From Ostreococcus mediterraneus (taxonomy: Eukaryota > Chlorophyta > Mamiellophyceae > Mamiellales > Bathycoccaceae): a stretch of DNA of 64,000 nt. Below, in pieces: positions 37,366 to 46,917 of this stretch; position 1 is the first letter of the stretch; each line of letters starts with the position of its first letter. The notes under the pieces are model-generated. The model was not told the DNA's origin. It worked only from the letters and a program-made list of their open reading frames with translations, and ran no database searches. The stretch lies in NCBI GenBank assembly GCA_012295225.1, contig WMKK01000007.1:435231-499230 (forward strand), given 5' to 3'. The position numbers and the translations under genes were made by a program.

Positions 37366-38877
37366 ATGCCGTCGTCGCCGTCGCCGTCGCCGTCGTCGAG
37401 CGAGGATTCCCTCGCCGACGCGCTCGAGGCAGAGCTCTTCGCCTCGGTCGACGAACGCGAACGCGAACGCGAGGGCGAGGGCGAGGGCGCGTCGCGCGAG
37501 GGCGGTGCGGTGCGTTCGAAGACGGCGAGCGGCGGTCGACCGCGAGATGCGACGGCGACGGCGACGACGACGGGGGCTGGGGACGACCGACGGCGCGTGG
37601 TGCGGCGGAAAGTGAACGGCCCCGCGTCGTCGCGCGCCGGGCGAGGGCGATGCGAGCAGTGTCCGGCGTTTATGTTTGATATTTGTGTGGTGTGCGGCGA
37701 GCGTCGGGCGTCGACGTCGACGTCTGAGGCGGCGAAAGGCGATGGTTCGCGTGCGATAGACGATGGTGGGGCGGGTGGTATTCGAGGACACTTTACGACA
37801 TCCATGCGGTACATTCATGAAGGGCTGACGCTGTCGAATAGTGAGCTGGACAAGGCGAAACGGGAGGAGAAGCGACGCGTGCTCGACGAAGGCAAGTTGA
37901 CGTTGATTTTGGATTTAGACCATACGCTGTTGAATTCGACGCAGTTCAAGGAGTTGACGCAAGAACAGCACGATTTGTTGCACGCGTGCATCGCGCACGA
38001 GCAAGAAGAGTTGAAAGAGGGTGAAAAGCCGCACTTGTATTGCTTGCGGCACATGGGATTTTTCACAAAGCTTCGGCCGTACGCGTTTGAGTTTTTGGAT
38101 GCGGTTTCGAAGATTTGTCAACCATACGTCTACACTATGGGTGACAAAGCGTATGCGAAAGAGATGGCAAAGTTGCTCGATCCCGATGGCAAAATCTTTC
38201 ACGGGCGAGTGATTTCAAACAACGACTCGACGAGTTCGCACGTGAAGGATTTAGACATTGTTCTCGGCGGCGAATCGAGCGCGTTAATCGTCGATGACAC
38301 CGACCGAGTGTGGCCTCAGAATCGAGGAAACCTCATTAGACTCGATAGGTATCATTTTTTCCCGCACAGTGCAGCGTCGTTTCAACAGAAAGGCCAATCC
38401 GTGATGGAGCGCGCGATGGTGGACGAAGGCGAACCAGGAGGGAATCGCCCAGTCTTGCTCGACGTGCTGGCTGTCATCGAGAGTGCGCATAGGAGCTATT
38501 TTAAGCACGGTGGTGACAATAATGGCGAAGAACCTGACGTGCGTACACTGCTCGTGAACCCAGCGCGCTCTGACTTGCCCCTGAGCAGCGTCAAATTCAT
38601 GATGAGCGGCGTCACGTCGCTCGCCGAGCGTTCACCAGAGCGCCACCCTTTACGTCTCCTGGCATCCACACTCGGTGCAACATTTATTTCATCCATCGAA
38701 CGTGATGGCGATGAATGCACGCACGTCATCGCCCGCACAGCTGGCACTGAAAAAGTCAAGTGGGCGGCTCAAACAAAGGGCCGCGTACGCGTCGTTTCTC
38801 CATCATGGCTCAACGCCTGTGCGCGCGCGAACACTCGCGTCGACGAAGACCTCTATGCCAACCTCGACGAAAAGTAG
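37366..38877 (+). CDS. FCP1-like RNA polymerase II CTD phosphatase with BRCT domain
   Basis: From MPSSPSPSPSS the protein has 503 residues; an ATG at 37258 would overlap the divergent gene's start and adds Arg-rich residues. An acidic, Ser/Glu-rich N-terminus contains a possible four-Cys finger (CEQCPAFMFDICVVC). The FCPH phosphatase domain begins LTLILDLDHTLLN, with the catalytic D-x-D-x-T at about 183-187, and continues through FTKLRPYAFEFL, VYTMGDKAYA and IVDDTDRVWPQ. A BRCT domain closes the protein (about 405-490, VVSPSWLNACARAN). FCP1 removes phosphate from Ser2/Ser5 of the polymerase II tail and so recycles the enzyme. It is shorter than animal FCP1, like the plant CPL3/4 group. Confidence 0.9.
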   Translation: MPSSPSPSPSSSEDSLADALEAELFASVDEREREREGEGEGASREGGAVRSKTASGGRPRDATATATTTGAGDDRRRVVRRKVNGPASSRAGRGRCEQCPAFMFDICVVCGERRASTSTSEAAKGDGSRAIDDGGAGGIRGHFTTSMRYIHEGLTLSNSELDKAKREEKRRVLDEGKLTLILDLDHTLLNSTQFKELTQEQHDLLHACIAHEQEELKEGEKPHLYCLRHMGFFTKLRPYAFEFLDAVSKICQPYVYTMGDKAYAKEMAKLLDPDGKIFHGRVISNNDSTSSHVKDLDIVLGGESSALIVDDTDRVWPQNRGNLIRLDRYHFFPHSAASFQQKGQSVMERAMVDEGEPGGNRPVLLDVLAVIESAHRSYFKHGGDNNGEEPDVRTLLVNPARSDLPLSSVKFMMSGVTSLAERSPERHPLRLLASTLGATFISSIERDGDECTHVIARTAGTEKVKWAAQTKGRVRVVSPSWLNACARANTRVDEDLYANLDEK

Positions 38878-38887
38878 TTTTATGCGT

Positions 38888-38892
38888 TGTAA
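38888..38892 (+). terminator. TGTAA 3'-end signal of the FCP1-like gene
   Basis: TGTAA starts 11 nt past the stop codon. Confidence 0.55.
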
Positions 38893-39027
38893 AATATTCA
38901 CACTTGTACTATGTAGCCGCAAGCGAGAAAACGCAAAAAGAGAGACTCAAGTCCAACTGTCACCACCAGAGCGCGAAAGCCTCACACGGAGACGCGCGCG
39001 TCCGCTTCGTTTCACGCGCGCCGCGTC

Positions 39028-40854
39028 ATGCGCCGCGACGTCGTCGTCGCTTTCGTCCTCGGCGTGGCGTGCGCCGCGGCGGTACTGACGCGCGAGGCGG
39101 CGGTTGGCGACGACGTGCTCTCGGCACTTTTGACCAATGCGCACGCAATTCACAGCGCGGACGACCCACTCGCGCGCGAGTACGCCTCGCCATACGACGC
39201 ACGATGGCGCTCAGATGACGTAGACGTAGACGCTACGCAGTGTGACGCGTTGTGTGCGATAGTGCGCGCCGGAGTTGATGTTCGAACGAGGACGCGCGCG
39301 TTAGATTTTAGAACAGCGGCGTCCGCCGCATCCGCCGCGACGCGCATCGCGCTCGCGCTGTGGGCTCGCGCCGTATCACCAATTACGAATACATTAAGTG
39401 ATATCATTCTACGCGTCGGTGCGATTGCGGCGACGGAAGCGTCGACCGTGATTCGTACGACAGAACCAAAAGTTTTAATCGGTTGGACGCTCGCATTCGT
39501 CGGAGCCGCGTACCTGTATCACTTATGCTGGCGTTTGACGAAGCACTTACGGCGCGCGCGCTACAGAAACAAGCTGAAATTTTTCATCATTCGAATGAAA
39601 CTTCGTGCGCAACGACGGGTGAAAGCGGCGATGGAACCGTATGCGCGAGTGTATCGAAAAGTTGCAAGCGTGGGGCGGGCGGTCAAGCGACGGTACGCGT
39701 CATTTATAGGAAGCATTCGAAGTAAAAGTCGCGTCGCCGCGAGCGCTTTGCCGCACGTATTATTTTTAGTGATAGGTTTAGGAGTGTTTAGAGCGATGCC
39801 TGCGTTTATGCGGCGTTTGGTTCGACAGAGAGAGGTACTGGCAAGCGTGGCGTTGCTCGTGCCCATGGCGCGCACGATGTACGCTGTGGAGAGCGACACC
39901 GTTGCTGACGTCACAAAATGGCTTCGATTCTGGGCGGCATGTGCGCCACTTATGTTGACGTTACATTTTCCATTCTTATACGCCAGTGTACGGCTGTTGT
40001 TTCCGTTTTGGCCAGAGCTTTTGGTGTTGTTTACATTATGGCTCAACTCGAGACTTACGCGAGGAAGCGAACTCATAGTTGATGCAGCTACACCGCTCGT
40101 GTCAAGAGCGATGGCGTACGCAAACGTCTCGAGCGGAGCCATGGGGCAACTTCGCACGGTGGTCCGAGCGAGTGTGCGACAAACGCTACAGATTGGTGTA
40201 TTTGTCATGCGATTTCGATCCAAGCGCGCGTCGGATGCATTGCGCCTGGTTTTAGACAATATGAGTTTCCCACTCGTGACGTGCACGATTTTCTTTTTCA
40301 CTCCGGGTTTGATGACTGTGTATGGGTGCGATATCGCAGGGTTGGTCATTCCATTTATTTTTACTATCGATTCGCTGAATGAGTATTACAAGTTCAAGGC
40401 TACGCCCGAGGTGGCGAGTCGCGCGGAGATGCGAAAAGAAACGGAAAAGAGACACGAAGACAAGCTTCGAAATCTGCTCACGTATTGGCTTGCACATGCG
40501 ATGATTTGGTCACTTTCGCAAGAGCTTTCGACGAGCGCTTTGCGATGGGTTCCTTTGTTGAGACATGCGCAGCTCGCTGGAATTTACTGGTTGCAAGTAT
40601 TCGGCGGCTCACAAATGATCACCGCGCGCATGCAAAGTATTAAAGAGACAATTGTTGCCGATCATCAAAAGGCGCTGAAAGCGGCAATTTCCGCTGATTT
40701 AGAGGCATCAGCAGCTGAAGAGATAGCAAAAGCCAAGGACAGCAACAAATCGGATTCTTCTCCCGAGAATCCTTCGTTTATCACTTCGCTGCCAGAAATT
40801 GGCGCCGACGGTTTACGTTTACGTAAACCATCAAACTTAGTAGATGCTGATTGA
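39028..40854 (+). CDS. Large membrane protein with TB2/DP1/HVA22-like segments
   Basis: The protein has 608 residues. It starts with a signal-anchor-like segment (VVVAFVLGVACAAAVL). A second hydrophobic stretch (IGWTLAFVGAAYLYH) is followed by a strongly basic region, perhaps an amphipathic helix. From about residue 240 there are two parts that each resemble TB2/DP1/HVA22 hairpins: KWLRFWAACAPLMLTLHFPF with LFPFWPELLVLFTLWLNS, and LLTYWLAHAMIWSLSQELST with WVPLLRHAQLAGIYWLQVFG. Such hairpins shape tubular ER. The tail is Ala/Lys/Glu-rich and Ser-rich. ER-shaping function is inferred; the family match is moderate because two repeats in one long protein are unusual. Confidence 0.65.
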   Translation: MRRDVVVAFVLGVACAAAVLTREAAVGDDVLSALLTNAHAIHSADDPLAREYASPYDARWRSDDVDVDATQCDALCAIVRAGVDVRTRTRALDFRTAASAASAATRIALALWARAVSPITNTLSDIILRVGAIAATEASTVIRTTEPKVLIGWTLAFVGAAYLYHLCWRLTKHLRRARYRNKLKFFIIRMKLRAQRRVKAAMEPYARVYRKVASVGRAVKRRYASFIGSIRSKSRVAASALPHVLFLVIGLGVFRAMPAFMRRLVRQREVLASVALLVPMARTMYAVESDTVADVTKWLRFWAACAPLMLTLHFPFLYASVRLLFPFWPELLVLFTLWLNSRLTRGSELIVDAATPLVSRAMAYANVSSGAMGQLRTVVRASVRQTLQIGVFVMRFRSKRASDALRLVLDNMSFPLVTCTIFFFTPGLMTVYGCDIAGLVIPFIFTIDSLNEYYKFKATPEVASRAEMRKETEKRHEDKLRNLLTYWLAHAMIWSLSQELSTSALRWVPLLRHAQLAGIYWLQVFGGSQMITARMQSIKETIVADHQKALKAAISADLEASAAEEIAKAKDSNKSDSSPENPSFITSLPEIGADGLRLRKPSNLVDAD

Positions 40855-40888
40855 CGATTTGTGTATCACATAGAGTCGAAATATGGAC

Positions 40889-40893
40889 TTACA
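40889..40893 (-). terminator. TGTAA 3'-end signal of the EF-hand gene
   Basis: Read on the minus strand, TGTAA lies 43 nt beyond the EF-hand stop codon, inside the 82-bp convergent gap. Confidence 0.45.
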
Positions 40894-40936
40894 AAACTAT
40901 TGCGATGCATCACTACGGATTAATGTACTGATGCGA

Positions 40937-42647
40937 TCAAAGTGAATCCTTGAAGCTCTGTACCAGATTTGATGCGCCTTTTTTGGTTGCCGAAAGAGTA
41001 CGCAAGAGTCCTTTCCTCACCTTGTTCACAGCCTTCTCAAATGCGTTTCTGTTTGCATCCTGAACTACACGTACCCAATCTAGTACTTTTGTGTCATAGT
41101 CCATTGGAATACCCGCAAAGGGACATCCAGAGGCTCTGTAATCTTCGTGTAACGTTGCGTTGATAATGTTCTTGAGCATAGCTCCGCTGTTTCGAAGGAT
41201 GTAGTACAAGTCATTGAACTGATACAAGTAATACGCCTGGAATGCTGCAGTGAATTCGTCCAAGTCGATTACACCGTCGTCGTTGGTGTCATACTTTGTA
41301 AACGCCAGCTTGCACATCGCCGTTGTTTGCTCGATACTGACGCCGTTACAGATGAACACTTGCGCGAGTTCTGTCAAGTCCAATTCGCCGCTACCGTCGA
41401 CGTCAATCGTCTTGAAAATACAGAGCGCTTGCACTTCGTGAGGTATCGTATTCAAGGGTGCGAATTCGATGGAAGCGTCGGCTGTTGCGTCGTCGACCAC
41501 AGTCTTGATGTATCCACCGTCGACGAGCACTTGTTGTGCTATGGAAGTCCGCGCCTTGTATCGATTATCGTTGTACAAAGAGTGATGCGCTTCGTGGAAA
41601 AACTGCAACATGGCTTGCAACTCGCATTGCATAGCTTTATTTTCAACTTCTGTTCTCGTGGTTTTGCCCTCGCGGTAGAGAGCCATGAGTTTATATGTGT
41701 TTCTCTCGAGTACGGAGTGGTAGGCAAGCACCCATAACAACAGACCCAATATCGGCATGAAACCATATGCTTGCCCTGCGCCGATTGTTCCAGCGACAAT
41801 CACCGCGACGGTGTAGCGACTTTCCTTACACGCTTGACACACTTCAAGGAACACGATCCAAACACGCACCCAAGCGTACGTTTGATGGTTCGCCCAAACC
41901 GTCCAGAGCCAATCCAGTCTCTCAATTGAGTAGAGCGATTGTTTACGCGCAGCCCAGACCAAACCACACATCGAAACAAACTTAATTGCGGCGATAAACT
42001 GGTACGCCGGAACAATCAAATTACGCTGGCCATTCACATTCGGCGTTTGTGCAATCACAGTGAGTAGGTGAACGACATCGAACGCAACGGTAATCCATAT
42101 AATCGACGTCACTAAATCTTTATTCGTCGTGCAAAACGCAACGACTGGCAACGCGACGTTGATCGTGCCGCTGAGCAAATGCGCGCGTATGATGTACCTC
42201 GAACGTTTAAGTACCGTAAACTTTGGATGCGGTGGATTCGTCCAATGATAAAACAAAATAAAAAAGTTTGCGATGACGCTAAACACCGCGAACAGCAAGC
42301 GCTGGAGTACATAGATCACGTGTCCGGATTCAAACAGCGGCACCGTCCATTGCGCCTTGGCCCACTGGTAACTCACCCAACTCTGCGCGAGAGCGCGCGA
42401 CGACGAACGAACGCGATACACGCTCAGTCAAAAGAAACACGAACGCACGACACGCAAACAGTGCGCAAATGACGCGCGCATGCGCGGTGGCCGCGATAAC
42501 GTCGGCGGCGGCGGCGACGATCGCCACACATTCACATTTTGGCGGGAACGAAGGAGTCGGCACCAACGGTACCGACGCGCCACGCACCTGATTCTCCAGC
42601 ACCACGCCGGCGTAGTGTTGCGCGAGCGCTTCGGTCATGGTGGTCAT
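40937..42647 (-). CDS. Multi-pass membrane protein with two EF-hands, two exons
   Basis: The large exon (40937-42382) has no ATG at its start. A 60-nt first exon (42588-42647, MTTMTEALAQHYAGVVLENQ) joins it in frame with donor GTGCGT, branch-like ACTGAG (42423-42428) and acceptor GCAG, giving 501 residues. About seven hydrophobic segments fill residues 35-245 (LLFAVFSVIANFFILFYHW, IIWITVAFDVVHLLTVIA, FMPILGLLLWVLAYHS). Two EF-hands with full calcium ligands follow at about 340 (DVDGSGELDLTE) and 376 (DTNDDGVIDLDE). A basic tail ends the protein. It is probably a calcium-regulated channel or transporter, but no known family was recognised, so the activity is open. Confidence 0.8.
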
Positions 42648-42897
42648 CGTAAATAAACGTCGTAAATAAGTCGCGCGGCGTCGTCGGCGGCGTCGGTGCG
42701 TGCCGCGTCGCGAGCGCGTGGCTGTTTGAGTGCACGAAAAGGGTGTTACGTGGGAACATTGGGTACACATGCTGACGTGTACCGGTGCGTGGTTTTTGGC
42801 CCGAGCGCGTGGGCGGCGACGCTCGAATCGCGCGCGCGTTTATCGGCGGTGCGGACGGCATTGGAGGAGCGCATGTATTGAAGTACCAACGTTTGTA

Positions 42898-45800
42898 TTA
42901 AAATCTGAGTTTCATGTACTCGCTCACGGCGAAAATCCACACTGCGAAGACAAAGGTTGGAAGCCAAGATTGGCCGAGCGGGGACGCGCTCGCGAACAAA
43001 TCGGGCGCTTGGAGCTCGGGGATGTAAATCGCAACCATCATGATTGTGAGCGAGGTGACGACGCCGTAGATGGCGACTTCGTTGGAGAAGAATCCTTGAC
43101 GGAAGATTGATGTGCGTGATGTTCGCACGCAGAACAAGTTCCAAAATTGGTTGAGAATCAACGTGAGGTACCACGCCGTGGATGCTTGACGATAAATGGC
43201 GTACTGTTCGACAGCGTCGTACGTTCGAGCGCCGATTGTCAAAACAGGAGGATACTCGTCATTGACCGCGTCCGCATACGGAGGACCGAGAAAATACCCA
43301 TCGTCCGTGGAGAAAAGCAAGTTCTTGAGAGAAATACCGTGATGTTTGAACACTAACGCGTACGCCATGAAACAAATTAACGACGACGTTAAACCAGCCA
43401 ACACGTACGAATAAAAGAGCGTACGTTTCGTAATCAAGTGATCCGTTTTCGGATTTCTCGGCGCGCGACGCATGATATCCGACTCTGGTTTTTCGTACAC
43501 GAGTGAAATAGCCGGCCCTTGCTCGGTGAGTAAATCGATGCTCAAAATCATCAACCCGTTCATCGCCAGAGGCATGCCCAACGCCAAGTTGAAAAACACC
43601 GGAACGAGCTGCGGGGTGAGATGCGCGAGCGTGTACATGATACTCTTGCTCAAGTTATCGAACACACTTCGGCCTTCTTCAACAGCAGCTTCAATAGAAG
43701 CGAAGTTGTCGTCCAACAAAACAATATCGGCCGCCTCGCGGGCGACGTCTGAAGACGAGGGCGAACCCATGGCGATGCCGATGTGCGCCGCTTTAAGCGC
43801 CGGAGAATCGTTGACGCCGTCACCCGTGACGGCGACTATTTCGCCCAGTCTGCGAAGATTTTCGACAAATTTAAGTTTCATCTGAGGTGACGTACGAGCA
43901 AACACGATTTCTTTTTTGCGTACGATGATGTCCCAGTCCGATGTCGTAAAGTTTTCGGCTTCCGCACCAGTCACGACAACCGCAGCGCATTCCGGCGCGC
44001 GCCAGTGTTTCGTTGGATCGGTGCCAGTCAACTCGGCCAGTTCGTGACTCGTGGGTTGAATAATGATGCCAATTTTACGAGCAATCGCTTCAGCAGTCAA
44101 CGGATGATCACCTGTGACCATGGCGACTTTGATTCCAGCCGCGCGGCAATTCGTAATCGCCTCCGCGACGCCCGGTCGAGGCGGATCGACGAGCGAAATC
44201 AACCCGACAAACGTAAACTTGACACCATTTAAGAATGTATCCGGATCGACGCCGTCGTACGACCCGCGCGCTGGAACACGCGCAAATGCAAAACCAATCA
44301 CGCGCTCGCCGCACACACCGAATCGATGGTACGAATCTTCAAACATCTCTGTGTACATGTCGTTCATCGGCCGCTCCCCGCGTTCGTGCGCGTACTTGTC
44401 GCATCGATCGATGACGCGCTCGGGCGCACCCTTCATGAAGACCAAATGATCTCGCGCACCTGCGCACGACACGACAACGACAGCGTATTTATTCGTCGAA
44501 TTGAACGGAATTTCAAACTTTGTCGGGAATGATTGTCGCGCCAAGAGCACTGGATACACCGCGTCAGAGTATCGCAACAGTCCCGCGTCTGTGGCGTCGC
44601 CGCGGACGATTTGTCGTTCACCATCCTTTTCTTCGTACGCCGCTTGATTATTCACACCCGCAATCGTCAACAATTTAGCGTGGCATGAAAACAGTTCCCA
44701 ATTCAACGCTGAAGAACTTCCAGAAAGCAAAGATTTGAAGGATGAAATTGTAAACGTTTGTCCCGGGGACAAGCTTCGCGACAACTCTTGCGAGGTGCGC
44801 CGACGCGCCGTGTACGAGCCTTGCTTGGCCATCGTTGCCGTGGCGCGTTCGAGAATGGAATCCAAGATGACGCTTGTGCCTCCTGCGTGGACATTGAAAA
44901 TTTGACCGCCGTAGAACAAGTTTTCCACAGTCATGATGTTTTGCGTCAACGTGCCAGTTTTATCGCTGGCGATGACGCTGCATGCGCCGAGGCTTTCGAT
45001 GATGTCGATGCGCTTGACGAGCACGTTCTTCGCGCTCATGCGCTTCGCGACAACAGCCAAACATGACGTCACGGTCGCGGCGAGGCCTTCTGGGATGTTC
45101 GCCACGAGGACGATAATGAAACCATTGACAAAGCACGTCAAGAAGGACACCCCGCGCGCCATGCCAATGACAAAGAGCGTCGACGCCGACGCGAGCGCAA
45201 ACATCGCGATGATGTTGACAAATCGATTAATTTCCTTTTGCAACAAGCTCTCTTCGACGACGCCCGAACCCGCAGCGAGAGTGGCAATCGTACCAATCAT
45301 CGTATCGTTCGCCGTGCGAATAACCACGCCGAATCCAGAACCTTGCATGACCAACGACGACGAAAACGCAATATTTCTCGCCTCGAGCGGATTATCGCTC
45401 GCCGCGTTCACGACAGCCGCGACTGGCTTTGATTCCCCCGTCAACGACGAGTTTTCTAACTTCAAATCTTTCGTATGAATGATGCGTAAATCCGCCGGCA
45501 CGCGATCGCCGAGATACAAGTGCAAGATGTCGCCGACGACGACATCCTTGGGATCCACGCGCTGCTCCATCCTGTCTCGCACGACGTTGCACGACGTCGG
45601 CATCAACTTTTTAATCGCGCCCAGCGTCGACGCCGAGCTCCGTTCTTGATAAAACGTAATCAAGCACGTCAAAATCACAATCACGTACAACGCCAAACCA
45701 AAGTATAGGTTTTCTCGTTGCGCCGTGTCCAACGCGAACGCCACGTGACACAAAATGCCCGCGGCGGTCAACAACATCATAAACTTGTCCGTAAAGTTCA

Positions 45801-46065
45801 ACGCCAACTGCACGTACCACGGACGCTGACGCGGTGGTGCCAATACGTTCGGTCCGTAGTCCGCCAACCGCTTCGCGGCATCGGCGCTGGTGAGGCCGGT
45901 GGATTGCGCCGCGTCGACGATGTCGATGCCAGTGCCGAGCGTGAGCTTCAAATCCCCGAGCGCCATGGTGTGTTCGCGCGGCGCGTACGTCCCCACGCGC
46001 GCGCCCGCGCGCGCGCTGCCGGATTCCATGGACGACGGCGTCTTTTGGGTCGCTTTTTTCGTCAT
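42898..46065 (-). CDS. P2C-type cation ATPase (Na+/K+- or H+/K+-ATPase alpha-like)
   Basis: The protein has 1055 residues. The actuator motif SLTGES, the phosphorylation site SDKTGTLT (Asp near 367), KGAPER for nucleotide binding, MVTGDHPLTA and GDGVNDSPALK are all intact. The M4 segment reads VANIPEGLAATVT, and the surroundings AKRMSAKNVLVKRIDIIESLG are typical of P2C pumps. In M5 the animal ion-binding Glu of NIPE is replaced by Gln (LTPQLVP). In M6 the stretch IDLLTEQGPAISLVYE keeps the first Asp and has Glu for the second. P2C pumps move Na+, K+ or H+ across the plasma membrane and are absent from land plants. No beta subunit is in the window. The transported ion is uncertain because of the M5 change. 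Confidence 0.92.
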   Translation of the reverse strand: MTKKATQKTPSSMESGSARAGARVGTYAPREHTMALGDLKLTLGTGIDIVDAAQSTGLTSADAAKRLADYGPNVLAPPRQRPWYVQLALNFTDKFMMLLTAAGILCHVAFALDTAQRENLYFGLALYVIVILTCLITFYQERSSASTLGAIKKLMPTSCNVVRDRMEQRVDPKDVVVGDILHLYLGDRVPADLRIIHTKDLKLENSSLTGESKPVAAVVNAASDNPLEARNIAFSSSLVMQGSGFGVVIRTANDTMIGTIATLAAGSGVVEESLLQKEINRFVNIIAMFALASASTLFVIGMARGVSFLTCFVNGFIIVLVANIPEGLAATVTSCLAVVAKRMSAKNVLVKRIDIIESLGACSVIASDKTGTLTQNIMTVENLFYGGQIFNVHAGGTSVILDSILERATATMAKQGSYTARRRTSQELSRSLSPGQTFTISSFKSLLSGSSSALNWELFSCHAKLLTIAGVNNQAAYEEKDGERQIVRGDATDAGLLRYSDAVYPVLLARQSFPTKFEIPFNSTNKYAVVVVSCAGARDHLVFMKGAPERVIDRCDKYAHERGERPMNDMYTEMFEDSYHRFGVCGERVIGFAFARVPARGSYDGVDPDTFLNGVKFTFVGLISLVDPPRPGVAEAITNCRAAGIKVAMVTGDHPLTAEAIARKIGIIIQPTSHELAELTGTDPTKHWRAPECAAVVVTGAEAENFTTSDWDIIVRKKEIVFARTSPQMKLKFVENLRRLGEIVAVTGDGVNDSPALKAAHIGIAMGSPSSSDVAREAADIVLLDDNFASIEAAVEEGRSVFDNLSKSIMYTLAHLTPQLVPVFFNLALGMPLAMNGLMILSIDLLTEQGPAISLVYEKPESDIMRRAPRNPKTDHLITKRTLFYSYVLAGLTSSLICFMAYALVFKHHGISLKNLLFSTDDGYFLGPPYADAVNDEYPPVLTIGARTYDAVEQYAIYRQASTAWYLTLILNQFWNLFCVRTSRTSIFRQGFFSNEVAIYGVVTSLTIMMVAIYIPELQAPDLFASASPLGQSWLPTFVFAVWIFAVSEYMKLRF

Positions 46066-46149
46066 CGTCGTCGCCGTCGTCGCGGCTCGCGCGTCGCAAT
46101 GGCGCGTCGGCGATCGCAGAGATAACGAGTGAGGTAGCGATACGAACGG

Positions 46150-46869
46150 TCACGCTAGCGGAGCTAAAGCGGAGGCGAGCCGAGCGGCGAATGGCAGACG
46201 CTCTACGAGCGTGGTGACGTTTGTTTGACCCCACGTCGCGCGTGTGACTGGATATAAGTTGTGCTCGTTTTGTGTGATGGCGTCGACGACAGCCATGCCG
46301 GCGGCGTCGACGACGCCGAACACGGTGTGCCCGAGACCCCACTCGTCGTGCGCTCGCGTGGCGATGAAGAAATCCGCGCCTTGGCCGATGAGGCACGCGT
46401 AGGCGCGTTTGGCGCGCGTCACGATTTCTTTCTCGTGGGTGTTGCCTAACCCCTCGAAATTGCCCTGAAGCAGCGCGTACGGTGGTCCCGGGCCGCCGTA
46501 GTTGTCCACGGCGCCGGGCGCCGGGACGGCTTCTGACCGGTAAAACGCGCACGTACCGTCTGCGCGTCGACACGCACCGCCCACGCGCACGGCGGTAATG
46601 ATGTCAGCGACGAGTTTCGGCGCCCAATCCGCGCGAAGGGTGATGGTGATGTCCCCAGCGCGCGTTGACAGCGTTAATTCACCACCACCATCATCCGCTT
46701 CATCAACATCATCCCGTCGGCGCGCTGGAACGCTCCGTTCGCTGTACCCAATGAACGCGTCATCGCGATTCACGCGCGCGGCGTCGACGCACACGCCCGT
46801 CGTCGACGTCGATGTCGCCGCCACGAGCGCTGAGACCGCGATCGCGATTCCGATTCGCAACCGTCGCAT
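46150..46869 (-). CDS. Cyclophilin-type peptidyl-prolyl isomerase with signal or membrane anchor
   Basis: The protein has 239 residues. The N-terminus MRRLRIGIAIAVSALVAATS is a signal peptide or anchor. The cyclophilin fold starts GGELTLSTRAGDITITL and contains CAFYRSEAVP (catalytic Arg), ALLQGNFEGLG, GADFFIATRAHDEWGLGHT and VFGVVDAAGMAVVDAI. The insertions and the reduced active site resemble plant ER/Golgi cyclophilin-like proteins, so isomerase activity may be weak. It is head to head with ARPC2, with only 48 bp between the two start codons. Confidence 0.82.
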   Translation of the reverse strand: MRRLRIGIAIAVSALVAATSTSTTGVCVDAARVNRDDAFIGYSERSVPARRRDDVDEADDGGGELTLSTRAGDITITLRADWAPKLVADIITAVRVGGACRRADGTCAFYRSEAVPAPGAVDNYGGPGPPYALLQGNFEGLGNTHEKEIVTRAKRAYACLIGQGADFFIATRAHDEWGLGHTVFGVVDAAGMAVVDAITQNEHNLYPVTRATWGQTNVTTLVERLPFAARLASALAPLA

Positions 46870-46917
46870 TGTAACCACCTCCTGCTGCGCCGCACACCAC
46901 GACGCCGCGCGTTTGCC
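46870..46917. promoter_or_regulatory. 48-bp divergent spacer between cyclophilin and ARPC2 start codons
   Basis: Both genes must be driven from this spacer or from inside each other's coding sequence. No TATA box is seen; the sequence is pyrimidine-rich then GC-rich. Confidence 0.55.

Noticed and set aside
45611-46573. 320-codon Arg-rich minus-strand frame across the P2C ATPase start and cyclophilin gene
   Set aside because: It overlaps two well-supported genes in another frame and shows no domain.
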